From: Bacteroidota bacterium
Lineage (GTDB): Bacteria; Bacteroidota; Bacteroidia; CAILMK01; JACPUW01
Length of the DNA stretch: 64,000 bases
Assembly (NCBI GenBank): GCA_016192035.1
Contig: JACPUW010000014.1
Span: forward strand, 1 to 64,000
Reading direction: 5' to 3'
The position numbers and the translations under genes were made by a program. Below are positions 1-8,490 of this stretch, piece after piece. Below the pieces are notes generated by a model. It searched no databases. It had not been told where the DNA came from and was given only the letters and a program-made list of their open reading frames with translations. Positions within the stretch are counted from its first letter, which is position 1; every line of letters begins with the position of its first letter.

Positions 1-449
1 GACATTTGGTTCCATGAATTTTCAACCAAAGTTTTTATAGTCACTTAACCTATGACACCAGCTCATTTCCTTTGCTGTATTTCAATCCATGACCGTGGGT
101 ACTTTCGTTAATGCATATGAACTTGTTTAATCTTGAGCAATACTACAACCCCCAATGAGAATCACCTATCAAAGTCGTTAATTTCTTTTCTTAAAAAAAC
201 TATCAATCTCATTTTCTACCCATTATCCACTTCCCTACCCATCCCTCCACCATTTGGTTTAGGTTGTCTGATAGACGCAGCCTGAGCGCCAGGGGCACAG
301 GGCCTAGGGGTTTAAGGGTTTAGGGGTGTAGAGGGGTGTATCGCAAAGAACGCAAAGGGATTAAGAAAAACAACGCGCGCAGCAGGTGGTTCAGGGTCCG
401 CGCCACCTAAGGCCCATCCTAAGCAAATCCCCGTAACTATGTAAAAAAA
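1..449. other. Intergenic region, no gene seen
   Basis: No open frame with protein-like composition was found. The left part is AT-rich with pyrimidine-rich stretches. Between 301 and 342 lies a G-rich tract with four runs of three or four G separated by TTTA or TGTA-like spacers, followed at about 341-358 by a CGCAAAGAACGCAAAGG segment, a direct CGCAAAG/CGCAAAGG repeat. The upstream gene, if any, lies outside the window. Confidence 0.6.
307..336 (+). repeat. G-rich tract with quadruplex pattern
   Basis: G runs are seen at 307-310, 316-318, 323-326 and 333-336, with spacers of 5, 4 and 6 bases. This fits the usual G3+N1-7 rule for an intramolecular G-quadruplex on the plus strand. The sequence looks telomere-like (TTTAGGGG), but in a bacterial chromosome this is more likely an intergenic repeat. 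Whether it folds is inference. Confidence 0.5.
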
Positions 450-878
450 TTGTCCCATTCCATGCCCATTTTTCAGGCCCTACACATCATCCTCTTTGTA
501 GCCGACCAAGAAATCAGCAAGCAGTTTTACGGATCACTCTGGCAAATGGCCCCCAGGCTCCATGTGCCTGGCATGACCGAATTTGAGCTGGCCAATGGCC
601 TGGTGCTGGGCCTAATGCCCACACAGGGCGCAGCAAGGCTTCTTGGCAACCATGCACCCCATCCTGCCACCGCACAGGGAGTGCCCCGTAGTGAGTTATA
701 CCTTTACGTAAAACATTTGGACACCTGCTACGCCCATGCCCTGGCATGTGGTGCACGCCTTATTAGTCCTCCCTTGGCGCGAAACTGGGGCGACCTGGCT
801 TGTTACTTTTCTGACCCCGACGGCCATATCATTGCCTTGGCCGAAAAACTGGCCGATAACCGGTCTATCAAACAATAG
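450..878 (+). CDS. VOC (glyoxalase/bleomycin-resistance fold) family protein
   Basis: A 142-residue single-domain protein with the beta-alpha-beta-beta-beta layout of the vicinal oxygen chelate superfamily. It opens with an IILFVADQE-type strand and a helix containing QFYGSLW, and ends with the typical FSDPDGHIIALAE strand, in which the metal-ligand glutamate would fall. The length suits a protein that dimerises to form its active site. Substrate cannot be told: the superfamily includes glyoxalase I, dioxygenases and antibiotic-binding proteins. An internal ATG at 462 is an equally good start and removes only four residues. It stands alone upstream of the aminotransferase gene, about 190 bases away. 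Confidence 0.8.
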   Translation: MSHSMPIFQALHIILFVADQEISKQFYGSLWQMAPRLHVPGMTEFELANGLVLGLMPTQGAARLLGNHAPHPATAQGVPRSELYLYVKHLDTCYAHALACGARLISPPLARNWGDLACYFSDPDGHIIALAEKLADNRSIKQ

Positions 879-1069
879 ACTATATGTTGTTTGGGTCACA
901 TGCCTTATCATTCTCCCTTGCAGTCCGGCCAGGTACCCCGGCCGCTCTCCTCCTCAGAGGTATTATTGGCCGGCCATTCCCGCTCTGCCAAGTGGTGGAA
1001 TCAATGCCCGTGCCCTCAACTGCCACCTGGCCGTACTAGCATTCCTTTTCTTTCCTTTGTGGCCATAAA

Positions 1070-2281
1070 ATGCAGCACATGGAGATTGACAAACGGGTGG
1101 CTGCCCGTGTAGATCGGCTCACCGAGTCTAAGACCCTTCGCATGGCAAGGTTAAGCAGGGAGTTGATAGATAAGGGCATAGACATTATCAGCCTGAGCCT
1201 GGGCGAACCTGATTTTGATACCCCCTTGTACATTCAAGAAGCCGCCATTGCTGCCATGCACAATGGGTTTACCCATTACCCGCCGGTAGCTGGCTACCCC
1301 GACCTGCGCAGGGCCATAGCCCAACGCTACCATGAAACTTACGGCATGGACCTGGGGCCGGCCAACACCCTGGTGTCCACAGGCGCCAAGCATTCATTGG
1401 CCAACCTGGTGCTGGCCCTGGTGGACCACGGCGACGAGGTGCTCATTCCCGCGCCTTACTGGGTGACATACCCAGAGCAGGTAGCCCTGGCCGGTGGAAA
1501 GGTGCGCACCGTGTATGCCGGTGTGGAACAAGACTATAAAATGCGTCCGGAACAATTGAGGCAAGCCCTGACACAGGATACCCGGCTCCTTATTTTTTCA
1601 TCGCCATCCAACCCCACCGGCAGCGTGTATTCCCAAGAAGAACTTGCCGCCATGGCCCATGTTATCAGGGACTTCCCAAACTTGGTGGTGGTGTCTGACG
1701 AAATTTACGAGAAAATCAACTTTACCGGTCAGCACCATTCCCTGGCGGCCCATGCCGACCTGCACCACCGCTTGGTGATAGTGAACGGTGTATCAAAAGG
1801 CTATGCCATGACCGGCTGGCGCATAGGCTACCTGGTGGCACCCACATGGATAGTACAGGCCTGCGAAAAGGTACAGGGCCAACTTACCTCAGCCACCAAT
1901 TCAATTGCAATGAAAGCCACCCTGGCTGCCATAACACAGGAGGATGGTTCTGTCCAACATATGGTCCAAGAGTTTAAAAAGCGAAGGGATTTTATGTACC
2001 AGGCCCTAAAACAAGTTCCCGGAATACAGCTGAACCTACCCGATGGGGCCTTTTACCTTTTTGCCGATGTGGCATCTTACTATGGAAAACAGGCCCATGG
2101 GCAGCTCATTAACAACAGCGAAGACCTGGTGATGTACTTGCTGGATCAGGCACATGTGGCTGTGGTAGAAGGTGATGCCTTTGGGGCTCCCAGGTGTATC
2201 AGGCTCTCCTATGCCACACATATCAACGTGCTCAAAGAAGCTGCTGCCCGACTCGTTTCGGCTTTTCATCAACTACGGTAG
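1070..2281 (+). CDS. Class I/II pyridoxal-phosphate aminotransferase (aspartate aminotransferase type)
   Basis: A 403-residue fold-type I aminotransferase. Visible marks are LSLGEPDFDTP near residue 45, which contacts the substrate in the 1-gamma subgroup, SSPSNPTG in the PLP pocket, VSDEIYE with the aspartate that pairs with the pyridine nitrogen, and VSKGYAMTGWRIGY, in which K243 should form the Schiff base. The C-terminal CIRLSYA carries the arginine that holds the substrate carboxylate. The family moves amino groups between aspartate or aromatic acids and 2-oxoglutarate, and sometimes prephenate. Exact specificity is not readable. A second ATG at 1079 is possible. The stop is followed two bases later by the heptose-kinase start, so the two genes are probably co-transcribed. 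Confidence 0.9.
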   Translation: MQHMEIDKRVAARVDRLTESKTLRMARLSRELIDKGIDIISLSLGEPDFDTPLYIQEAAIAAMHNGFTHYPPVAGYPDLRRAIAQRYHETYGMDLGPANTLVSTGAKHSLANLVLALVDHGDEVLIPAPYWVTYPEQVALAGGKVRTVYAGVEQDYKMRPEQLRQALTQDTRLLIFSSPSNPTGSVYSQEELAAMAHVIRDFPNLVVVSDEIYEKINFTGQHHSLAAHADLHHRLVIVNGVSKGYAMTGWRIGYLVAPTWIVQACEKVQGQLTSATNSIAMKATLAAITQEDGSVQHMVQEFKKRRDFMYQALKQVPGIQLNLPDGAFYLFADVASYYGKQAHGQLINNSEDLVMYLLDQAHVAVVEGDAFGAPRCIRLSYATHINVLKEAAARLVSAFHQLR

Positions 2282-2283
2282 GT

Positions 2284-3285
2284 ATGGATTTAGCGCAGGT
2301 TAACGCTCTTTTTCAGGAATTCAATTCCAAAAAAGTCCTCATCATTGGTGATGTGATGGTGGATGCCTACCTATGGGGCAAGGTGGACCGCATATCGCCT
2401 GAAGCACCGGTGCCAGTGGTGGCGGTCAAAAAAAAGGACTATCGCATGGGCGGGGCGGCCAATGTGGCCAAAAACGTGGCCAACCTGGGCGCGGAACCCA
2501 TGCTTTGTTCCGTGATAGGCAATGGGCCCAATGGACAGCTTTTTACCCAATTGCTGCGCGAATCGGGTATTTCAGACAAATGGATGGTGCGCAGCAATAA
2601 CCGGCCTACCACCATCAAAACCAGGGTCATAGCTGGGCATCAGCAAATGCTCCGGATAGACGAGGAAGTAACCGATGCCCTTGACTTTCACGAACAGGCT
2701 GCCATGGAAGAGACCGTGACCAAGGCTTTGGTGGAGTGTGATATAGTGGTTTTTGAAGACTATGACAAAGGGGTACTCAGCCCCGGGCTCATCACCTCAT
2801 GCATGGCCATGGCCGAAAAATTGGGCAAGACCGTACTGGTAGATCCCAAAAAGAAAAACTTCTTGTTCTATCAGGGGGCCACGGTATTCAAGCCCAACCT
2901 CAAAGAGCTGCAAGAAGGGCTCAAACTTGACCTGCCCAGCGAGTTTTCAATCGATTCGGTAGCACGGGCAGCCGCCAAACTGCGGCAAGTACTGGGGGCG
3001 CAAACCGCCATGATCACCCTTTCTGAACATGGGGTGTATATAGGCAGCGAAACAGAAGAATACCATATACCCGCCCACAAGCGCGACATTTATGATGTAT
3101 CGGGGGCAGGCGACACCGTGATTGCCATTAGCGCCGTGCTCCTGGCCTGCGGTGCCCCCATTAAACTGGTAGCTGAACTGGCCAACCTGGGCGGTGGCCT
3201 GGTCTGCGAAAGGGTAGGGGTGGTACCCATAGAAAAAGAGCAACTTAGGCAGGAAGCCATCAAGCTCCTGACACATCAACCATAG
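2284..3285 (+). CDS. PfkB-family sugar kinase, heptose-7-phosphate kinase (RfaE1/HldE domain I) type
   Basis: A 333-residue ribokinase/PfkB kinase. It begins with IIGDVMVDAYLWGKVDRISPE, typical of RfaE domain I, followed by YRMGGAANVAKNVANLGA. Near residue 276 is DVSGAGDT, the anion-hole and catalytic-base motif. RfaE1 phosphorylates D-glycero-D-manno-heptose 7-phosphate on the way to ADP-heptose for lipopolysaccharide core. The nucleotidyltransferase half of the E. coli bifunctional HldE is absent, so a separate protein would be needed. The chosen ATG lies two bases after the aminotransferase stop and gives the normal length. An upstream in-frame ATG at 2194 lies inside the preceding gene and would add residues with no family likeness. 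Confidence 0.85.
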   Translation: MDLAQVNALFQEFNSKKVLIIGDVMVDAYLWGKVDRISPEAPVPVVAVKKKDYRMGGAANVAKNVANLGAEPMLCSVIGNGPNGQLFTQLLRESGISDKWMVRSNNRPTTIKTRVIAGHQQMLRIDEEVTDALDFHEQAAMEETVTKALVECDIVVFEDYDKGVLSPGLITSCMAMAEKLGKTVLVDPKKKNFLFYQGATVFKPNLKELQEGLKLDLPSEFSIDSVARAAAKLRQVLGAQTAMITLSEHGVYIGSETEEYHIPAHKRDIYDVSGAGDTVIAISAVLLACGAPIKLVAELANLGGGLVCERVGVVPIEKEQLRQEAIKLLTHQP

Positions 3286-3518
3286 CCATCAACCTTGGCC
3301 AGGTACTTTCTTTTCCTACCCGTTTTGTTGCCCCTGTATAGGCACTTGATTCCCTGGGTTTTTTGGCCCAAGGCCAAATAAATCTCCGCATTCATTGCGG
3401 TATGGGTATCAAACTCAGCACTCGGGGCTGTTTCAGCTAGGAGGTGTGTCTTTTCAATTCACCTAAGCCCACCGCTACCACATAGCCCGGTATCACTGGT
3501 CTGCACCGCTTTCCATAC

Positions 3519-3550
3519 TTGCCCAAGCCCTACGGCCTCCACTACCTTTG
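3519..3550 (+). promoter_or_regulatory. Bacteroidota-type promoter of rnpB
   Basis: TACCTTTG at 3543-3550 matches the TAnnTTTG -7 element exactly. Twenty-one bases upstream, TTG at 3519-3521 (preceded by C) matches the -33 TTTG element. The first paired bases of RNase P RNA begin about ten bases downstream, which is where transcription should start. Confidence 0.75.
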
Positions 3551-3560
3551 TTCCCGATTT

Positions 3561-3957
3561 TGTAGCTGCCTTGTCGCTCCGGCACTGCCCACTGGTGGGT
3601 GGCCTGCCGGGGAGGAAAGTCCGGGCAACATAGAGCAACACGCTTCCTAACGGGAAGGCACCGTGGGCGCGAGCCTCCGGTGACGGCCAGTGCAACAGAA
3701 AGCAAACCGCCCTGAACACTCCGGTGCAAAGGGTAAGGGTGAAAGGGTGGGGTAAGGGCCCACCGCGTTTCAAGCAATTGAAACGGCATGGTAAACCCCG
3801 TGTGTTGAAAGACCAAATAGGTCGCGCATTTTGGGTGGCTCGCCCAAGCGGCAGGTGCAAGCCCGCCCGGCGTGATGGGTAGGTCGATAGAGCGCGGCAG
3901 GCGACTGCCCGCGGAGATAAATGGCAAGGCCCGACAGAACCCGGCTTATAGGCTACA
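3561..3957 (+). ncRNA. rnpB: RNase P RNA, bacterial class A
   Basis: The universally conserved 5' core GAGGAAAGTCCGGGC is present at 3612-3626, and the matching 3' core ACAGAACCCGGCTTA at 3934-3948. AGCAAACCGCC-like and GGTAAGGGTGAAAGGGTGGGGTAAG segments typical of class A RNA lie between them. The ends were set by helix P1: TGTAGC at 3561-3566 pairs with GCTACA at 3952-3957. This ribozyme removes 5' leaders from pre-tRNAs. It has its own promoter just upstream and a strong terminator just downstream, so it is an independent unit. Open frames on the opposite strand here are by-products of its composition. Confidence 0.96.
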
Positions 3958-3963
3958 GAAGGT

Positions 3964-3988
3964 GGGGGCTCGCGTAGCCCCCTTTTTT
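3964..3988 (+). terminator. Rho-independent terminator of rnpB
   Basis: A perfect seven-base stem, GGGGGCT with AGCCCCC, closes a five-base loop (CGCGT) and is followed by six T. It lies seven bases after the RNase P RNA end. Confidence 0.93.
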
Positions 3989-4093
3989 ATTGCCTTGCCC
4001 ACTGCATGTTATGGTATTCTTTGCCCTTGGGCAATGCCATTTGCCGGGGGCCGCACACCTTTGCCTAGCCTAATGCCATAACCCGTTTCCACT

Positions 4094-6193
4094 ATGAAGT
4101 ATTCACAAGACCAGGTGCATCAGCTCATGCGGTCCACTCATACACTACTGGGCCACAATGAATTCAATGAAAAGGCATGGATGGCCCATTTGGTAGGCGT
4201 GCTCGAGTTTCATGAATACCGCTACTATGTGCTCCATGAGCCATTGATAAGCGATTCGGAGTATGACAAGCTATACCACGGGCTCAAAAAGCTGGAGTCG
4301 GCCTTTCCCGGCCAGGCACTGCCCAATTCCCCAACCCAACGGGTATCAAAGGACCTGACGGATTCTTTTGATACCGTGCGCCACACCGTGCCCATGCTAT
4401 CGCTTGACAACAGCTATGACCTGGGCGATCTACAAGAATTTGACAGAAAACTGCGCGAATTGGCACAGGTACAAAGGGTAGAGTATGCGGTAGAGCCCAA
4501 ACTAGATGGCTCGAGTATTGCCCTGGTGTATGAAAACGACAAGCTGGTGCGCGCCGCTACCCGGGGCGATGGCGAGCAGGGTGAAGATGTTACCGCCAAC
4601 GTGATGACTATTTCATCGGTTCCCCTTGTGGCGGCATTTTCTGCCCTGGGTATTCAAAAGGTGGAATTGAGGGGGGAGATCGTCATAGCCAGAAAAGTGT
4701 TTGCGGCCATCAACGCCGAGCGTGAGGTCAATGGGGAAAAAAGCCTGGCCAATCCGCGCAATGCATCGGCCGGAGGGCTTAGGGTAAAAGACCCCAGGGA
4801 AGCCCGCCGAAGGGGGCTTGATGCACTGATCTACCAAATAGGATACGCCGTGGATAAAACTGGGGCCGATTTGCTCCATACCCTATTTACCCAGCACAGC
4901 AACAATATGTTGGCACTGGCCAAACTGGGATTTAAGGTGCCCCGTGACCAGAGCAAGGTTTGCATGGGCATTGAGGAGGTCCACGCTTTTATTGCCGCCT
5001 GGGAAACGCGGCGCGAAGTATATGAATACGAAACCGATGGCATGGTGATAAAAGCCAATGACCGCCAGGTGCAAGACCAGGCTGGATTCACCGCCCACCA
5101 CCCGCGCTGGGCCATAGCATATAAGTTCAAGGCCAAACAGGCCACTACCACCCTGCTCGAAGTGGAGTTTCAGGTAGGGCGCACCGGGGCCATTACCCCA
5201 GTGGCCAAGGTGAGGCCCACCGAACTGGCAGGGGTAACCATATCGTCCATATCCCTTCACAATGAAGATATTATCAGGCAAAAAGACCTGATGCTCGGCG
5301 ATGCGGTACTGATAGAGCGGGCCGGCGATGTGATACCCTATGTGGTGAAGTCCATGGCCGAATTGCGCGATGGGACCCAGAGGCCCATAGTATTTCCACG
5401 GCAGTGCCCGGCCTGTGGCAGCCACACCAAAAGGCTGGAGGGTGAGGCGGCCCTGCGCTGCGACAACCCCACCTGTCCTGCCCAAATGGAAGAAAGGATC
5501 ATACATTTTGTGTCAAAAGACGGCATGGACATAGAGGGATTGGGGCGCGATATAGTCAAAAGGTTCTATGCTTTAGGCCTGATTAGTGGCCTGGGCGACA
5601 TCTATTCTTTGGACCTGCGCAGCATAGGCCAACTGGAAGGGTGGGGAGCCCGCTCCGTGGAAAGGCTGGCGCAGGGAATTGAGGAATCCAAAACACGTGG
5701 CCCTGAGCGATTGCTCTATGCCCTGGGCATACGCCATGTGGGGGCCACCACGGCCAGGACCCTCATGCAGGCTGTGGGGCATGTACTTGACCTCCAGAAT
5801 ATGGATATGGATGCGCTCACCGCACTGCCCGATATAGGCCCTAAAGTGGCCAAGAGTATTGTGGAATTTTTCGGGAATAAGGCCAATACCGAGTTGATTG
5901 CCTACCTGGGCTCTAAGGGGGTGGTACTGGAAAAACAGGCCCAATCGGGCCAAAGCAATGCGCTGCAAGGCAAGAAATTCTTGTTTACGGGCACCCTTGT
6001 CAAAATGGGGCGGACAGAAGCCGAGCGGCTGGTGGAGGCCCATGGCGGCGCGGTGCTGGGCGGGGTTTCAAAAAACCTGGACTACTTGGTGGCCGGTGAA
6101 AAAGCCGGTTCCAAACTTGACAAAGCCAGGGGCATTGCCTCTATTCGCATCATCACCGAAGACGAATTCCTGCAAATGATAGCGGCAGGCTAA
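4094..6193 (+). CDS. ligA: NAD-dependent DNA ligase
   Basis: A 699-residue protein with the full LigA domain order. Domain Ia for NMN binding ends near residue 60 (YYVLHEPLISDSEYD). The adenylation motif KLDG has its nucleophile at K136, followed by ATRGDGEQGEDVT. The OB fold, a four-cysteine zinc finger (CPACG with CDNPTC), helix-hairpin-helix repeats around residues 510-600 and a C-terminal BRCT domain (GKKFLFTGTL) follow. It seals nicks in replication and repair using NAD. It is about 30 residues longer than usual because of an N-terminal extension before the first helix. The ATG follows the rnpB terminator by about 100 bases, and the gene converges on the PorE-like gene with a shared terminator between. 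Confidence 0.98.
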   Translation: MKYSQDQVHQLMRSTHTLLGHNEFNEKAWMAHLVGVLEFHEYRYYVLHEPLISDSEYDKLYHGLKKLESAFPGQALPNSPTQRVSKDLTDSFDTVRHTVPMLSLDNSYDLGDLQEFDRKLRELAQVQRVEYAVEPKLDGSSIALVYENDKLVRAATRGDGEQGEDVTANVMTISSVPLVAAFSALGIQKVELRGEIVIARKVFAAINAEREVNGEKSLANPRNASAGGLRVKDPREARRRGLDALIYQIGYAVDKTGADLLHTLFTQHSNNMLALAKLGFKVPRDQSKVCMGIEEVHAFIAAWETRREVYEYETDGMVIKANDRQVQDQAGFTAHHPRWAIAYKFKAKQATTTLLEVEFQVGRTGAITPVAKVRPTELAGVTISSISLHNEDIIRQKDLMLGDAVLIERAGDVIPYVVKSMAELRDGTQRPIVFPRQCPACGSHTKRLEGEAALRCDNPTCPAQMEERIIHFVSKDGMDIEGLGRDIVKRFYALGLISGLGDIYSLDLRSIGQLEGWGARSVERLAQGIEESKTRGPERLLYALGIRHVGATTARTLMQAVGHVLDLQNMDMDALTALPDIGPKVAKSIVEFFGNKANTELIAYLGSKGVVLEKQAQSGQSNALQGKKFLFTGTLVKMGRTEAERLVEAHGGAVLGGVSKNLDYLVAGEKAGSKLDKARGIASIRIITEDEFLQMIAAG

Positions 6194-6200
6194 TACCAAA

Positions 6201-6229
6201 AAAAGACCCGGACAATACCGGGCCTTTTT
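6201..6229. terminator. Terminator between ligA and the PorE-like gene
   Basis: CCCGG at 6207-6211 pairs with CCGGG at 6218-6222 around a six-base loop. A run of A lies on the left and a run of T on the right, so the hairpin can end transcription from both converging genes. Confidence 0.8.
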
Positions 6230-6253
6230 ATGCCAAATGACGGGTTTTGGGGC

Positions 6254-8413
6254 TTATTTGCCGCCGCCTTCTCCTTCACTTTCACCTTCTCCGCCTTCTT
6301 CGCCTTCCATTTCCTTGAGCAATTCTTCATCCGGGTCCACATAGCTCTTGGCTTCGTCTTCTACCACTTGTTTGGGTTTGTAGTCGTAGCTCAGTATGCG
6401 TATTTCGGTCCGGCGGTTTTGCTGGTGCAGGTAGTCAAATTTATCCTTATCGGTTTTCTCAAACTGGTTTATATAGGCTTCCGTAAGGGTCACTTCCTTG
6501 TCTTCTACCTTGATTACCTTGGGTTTGTATTCCCCATATCCCTTAGCCACAAACCTTTCCCTTTCTATGCCTTTTGATACCAGGTAGTTTACCGCAGCTT
6601 CGGCGCGTCGCTGGGCCAGGTCTTCGTTATATTCGTCAGACCCCCTACTGTCGGTGTGCGAACTGAGCTCCATTTCAGTGTAGTAGTGCTCCTTAAGTAT
6701 CCTGGCAAACGAATCCAAGAGCACCGCCGCATCAGGTCGGATCACATGGCTGTCAAGGTCATACTGTATGTCCAACTCAAACACAGGCCGCATGGGGCTT
6801 AGGTACATGTCGCGCTCAAAATCCATGGATACCTCATAGTCAAAAGTGCTCACGGCGGGGTCGTCCTGTAGGTTTTCGTATTTTTCCTTGTATGCCCTTA
6901 GGCTATAGTTGGTCTCCCCGTCCAGTTTCATAAAGTAGTATCCCAGGTCGTTGGTGGTGACGAATACCTTGGCCTCGTCGTCTATGTTGGTAAGGGTAAC
7001 CTTGGCATTCTTGATGATTTCCTTGGTTTTATCGTCATACACATACCCCGAAACGGTAAAGTTGAGGGGTACCATGTTGAAGGAATAGATATTGTCAATG
7101 GCCGCAGTGTTGCCCCTGTTGGATGCAAAATACCCATAGTCGCCCGTACGGCGGGTAAGTTTCTGGTCGCGCTGGAAAAAGATGGAAAAATCATCTCCCG
7201 ATGAATTCATGGGAGCCATGAGGTTTTTTGGGTCTGACCAGTCCACACCTCGGCCATAGCTCACAAAGTTGTCAAGGCCACCAAGGCCTGGGTGCCCATT
7301 TGAAGAAAAATAAAGCGCGTTGTCATAAATATGTGGGTACATTTCGTCTTTGTGGGTGTTGATCTTGGGCCCTAGGTTTATGGGGTCGCTCCAGGTGTTG
7401 CTGCGTTTTACATAGGTACACATCCATACATCATAGCCGCCCAGTCCACCAGCCATGTTGCTAGAGAAATACAGGGTCTGCCCATCTTCTGACAAGCAAG
7501 GGTGGCCGTAATGAATGGACTTGGATGAATCCTTGCAAAACTCTAGGCGACTGGGAGATTCCCAAGCCTTGCCCTTGCGGGTTGAGGACATGAGCACACA
7601 GTTGGAATCGTTTCGGTTGAGCTCGTTTTGCACATACGGCCTGTTGCATGAGCCGTAAATCATGAGTTTCATGCCTGGGTCAAAGGCGGCGGGACCCTCA
7701 GACCATTCCGTATTTATGATGCCTTCCGACTCCATTATTTCAGGTTTTGAAATGCTTGTTTCCTTTTTGCCGGTCTGTTCCCTGGCTATAAAAATATCAG
7801 ACCGTGCGCCATTGAGCCATTCTGAGTTTTCGCCTCCGGTGGCATTTGCCAGTTTATTACTCTTGTCGCCGGTGCGGTTCGACACAAATACAAGTCCTTC
7901 GGCCGTGATTACCGGGCCGTAGTCATTGGCTTTGGAGTTGCTCATAAATTTCTCCAGTTCCACGCGGTAGCGCGTTTCCTGGGGGTTCTTTTCCCACTCT
8001 ATGGCCTGCTGGCAGAGCAGGATTTCCGTGGCTACTTTTTTATCGCCTGGCACTGCCGCGGCATAGCTTTCCAGTTGGGATATGGCATCCTCATACTTAT
8101 TCCGTGACTTTAGTACCTGAGCGTAGTTGTAGTGCATCAATGGATCGAGCACAGGCTCTTTGGTGGCTTCCTTAAAATAGGTTTCGGCCTTTGTATAGTT
8201 GTTTACACTGTTGTACAGCAAGGCAAGTTTGCCAGCCAAGTCTTTTTTGATTTCCGGCTTTTTGCTTGTGCGGTAATCTTCCTCAAGTGCCGCTATGGCC
8301 TGCTTTTTAAGTCCGTGTTCATCGGCTACCTTGTAGGGTAGCCCTTTGTTGCACGAGTTCAATGCAGGCAATAACAAGCAAAGGCAGATTAGGGAGGTAA
8401 GGGTTTTGCTCAT
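6254..8413 (-). CDS. PorE-like outer-membrane lipoprotein: TPR, PD40 propeller, regulatory domain, OmpA C-terminal domain
   Basis: A 719-residue lipoprotein. A signal peptide ends in the lipobox-like LNSC. TPR-like helices (about residues 25-130) are followed by beta-propeller PD40 repeats (GYDVWMC, LYFSSNG), then a carboxypeptidase-regulatory-like beta domain (VSGYVYDDKTKEIIKNAKVTL). The C-terminal OmpA domain has SSHTDSRGSDEYNEDLAQRR, which binds peptidoglycan. This exact order is that of PorE of Porphyromonas gingivalis, an outer-membrane lipoprotein tied to the type IX secretion system. The tail is rich in Glu and Gly. The ATG at 8413 was chosen because it starts the signal peptide; the frame is open upstream but not protein-like. 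Bacteroidota have several paralogues of this layout, so PorE identity is likely but not proven. Confidence 0.8.
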   Translation of the reverse strand: MSKTLTSLICLCLLLPALNSCNKGLPYKVADEHGLKKQAIAALEEDYRTSKKPEIKKDLAGKLALLYNSVNNYTKAETYFKEATKEPVLDPLMHYNYAQVLKSRNKYEDAISQLESYAAAVPGDKKVATEILLCQQAIEWEKNPQETRYRVELEKFMSNSKANDYGPVITAEGLVFVSNRTGDKSNKLANATGGENSEWLNGARSDIFIAREQTGKKETSISKPEIMESEGIINTEWSEGPAAFDPGMKLMIYGSCNRPYVQNELNRNDSNCVLMSSTRKGKAWESPSRLEFCKDSSKSIHYGHPCLSEDGQTLYFSSNMAGGLGGYDVWMCTYVKRSNTWSDPINLGPKINTHKDEMYPHIYDNALYFSSNGHPGLGGLDNFVSYGRGVDWSDPKNLMAPMNSSGDDFSIFFQRDQKLTRRTGDYGYFASNRGNTAAIDNIYSFNMVPLNFTVSGYVYDDKTKEIIKNAKVTLTNIDDEAKVFVTTNDLGYYFMKLDGETNYSLRAYKEKYENLQDDPAVSTFDYEVSMDFERDMYLSPMRPVFELDIQYDLDSHVIRPDAAVLLDSFARILKEHYYTEMELSSHTDSRGSDEYNEDLAQRRAEAAVNYLVSKGIERERFVAKGYGEYKPKVIKVEDKEVTLTEAYINQFEKTDKDKFDYLHQQNRRTEIRILSYDYKPKQVVEDEAKSYVDPDEELLKEMEGEEGGEGESEGEGGGK

Positions 8414-8490
8414 AATTGCTTTGATTAACCTTTGTTCAGTAAAAAATTTCTCAATCTTACAACGAATAATTGTTTCGACGAAAGCGGCCG

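Noticed and set aside
307-336. Telomere or chromosome-end signal
   Set aside because: The tract is short and imperfect, and nothing else suggests a linear replicon.
736-1112. Plus-strand open frames between the VOC and aminotransferase genes
   Set aside because: They overlap real genes in another frame and show no recognisable protein composition.
3459-3927. Two minus-strand open frames of 133 and 144 codons
   Set aside because: They lie over RNase P RNA, whose conserved cores explain the sequence.
4883-5506. 207-codon minus-strand open frame
   Set aside because: It is antisense to the LigA adenylation and OB domains and has no protein-like pattern.
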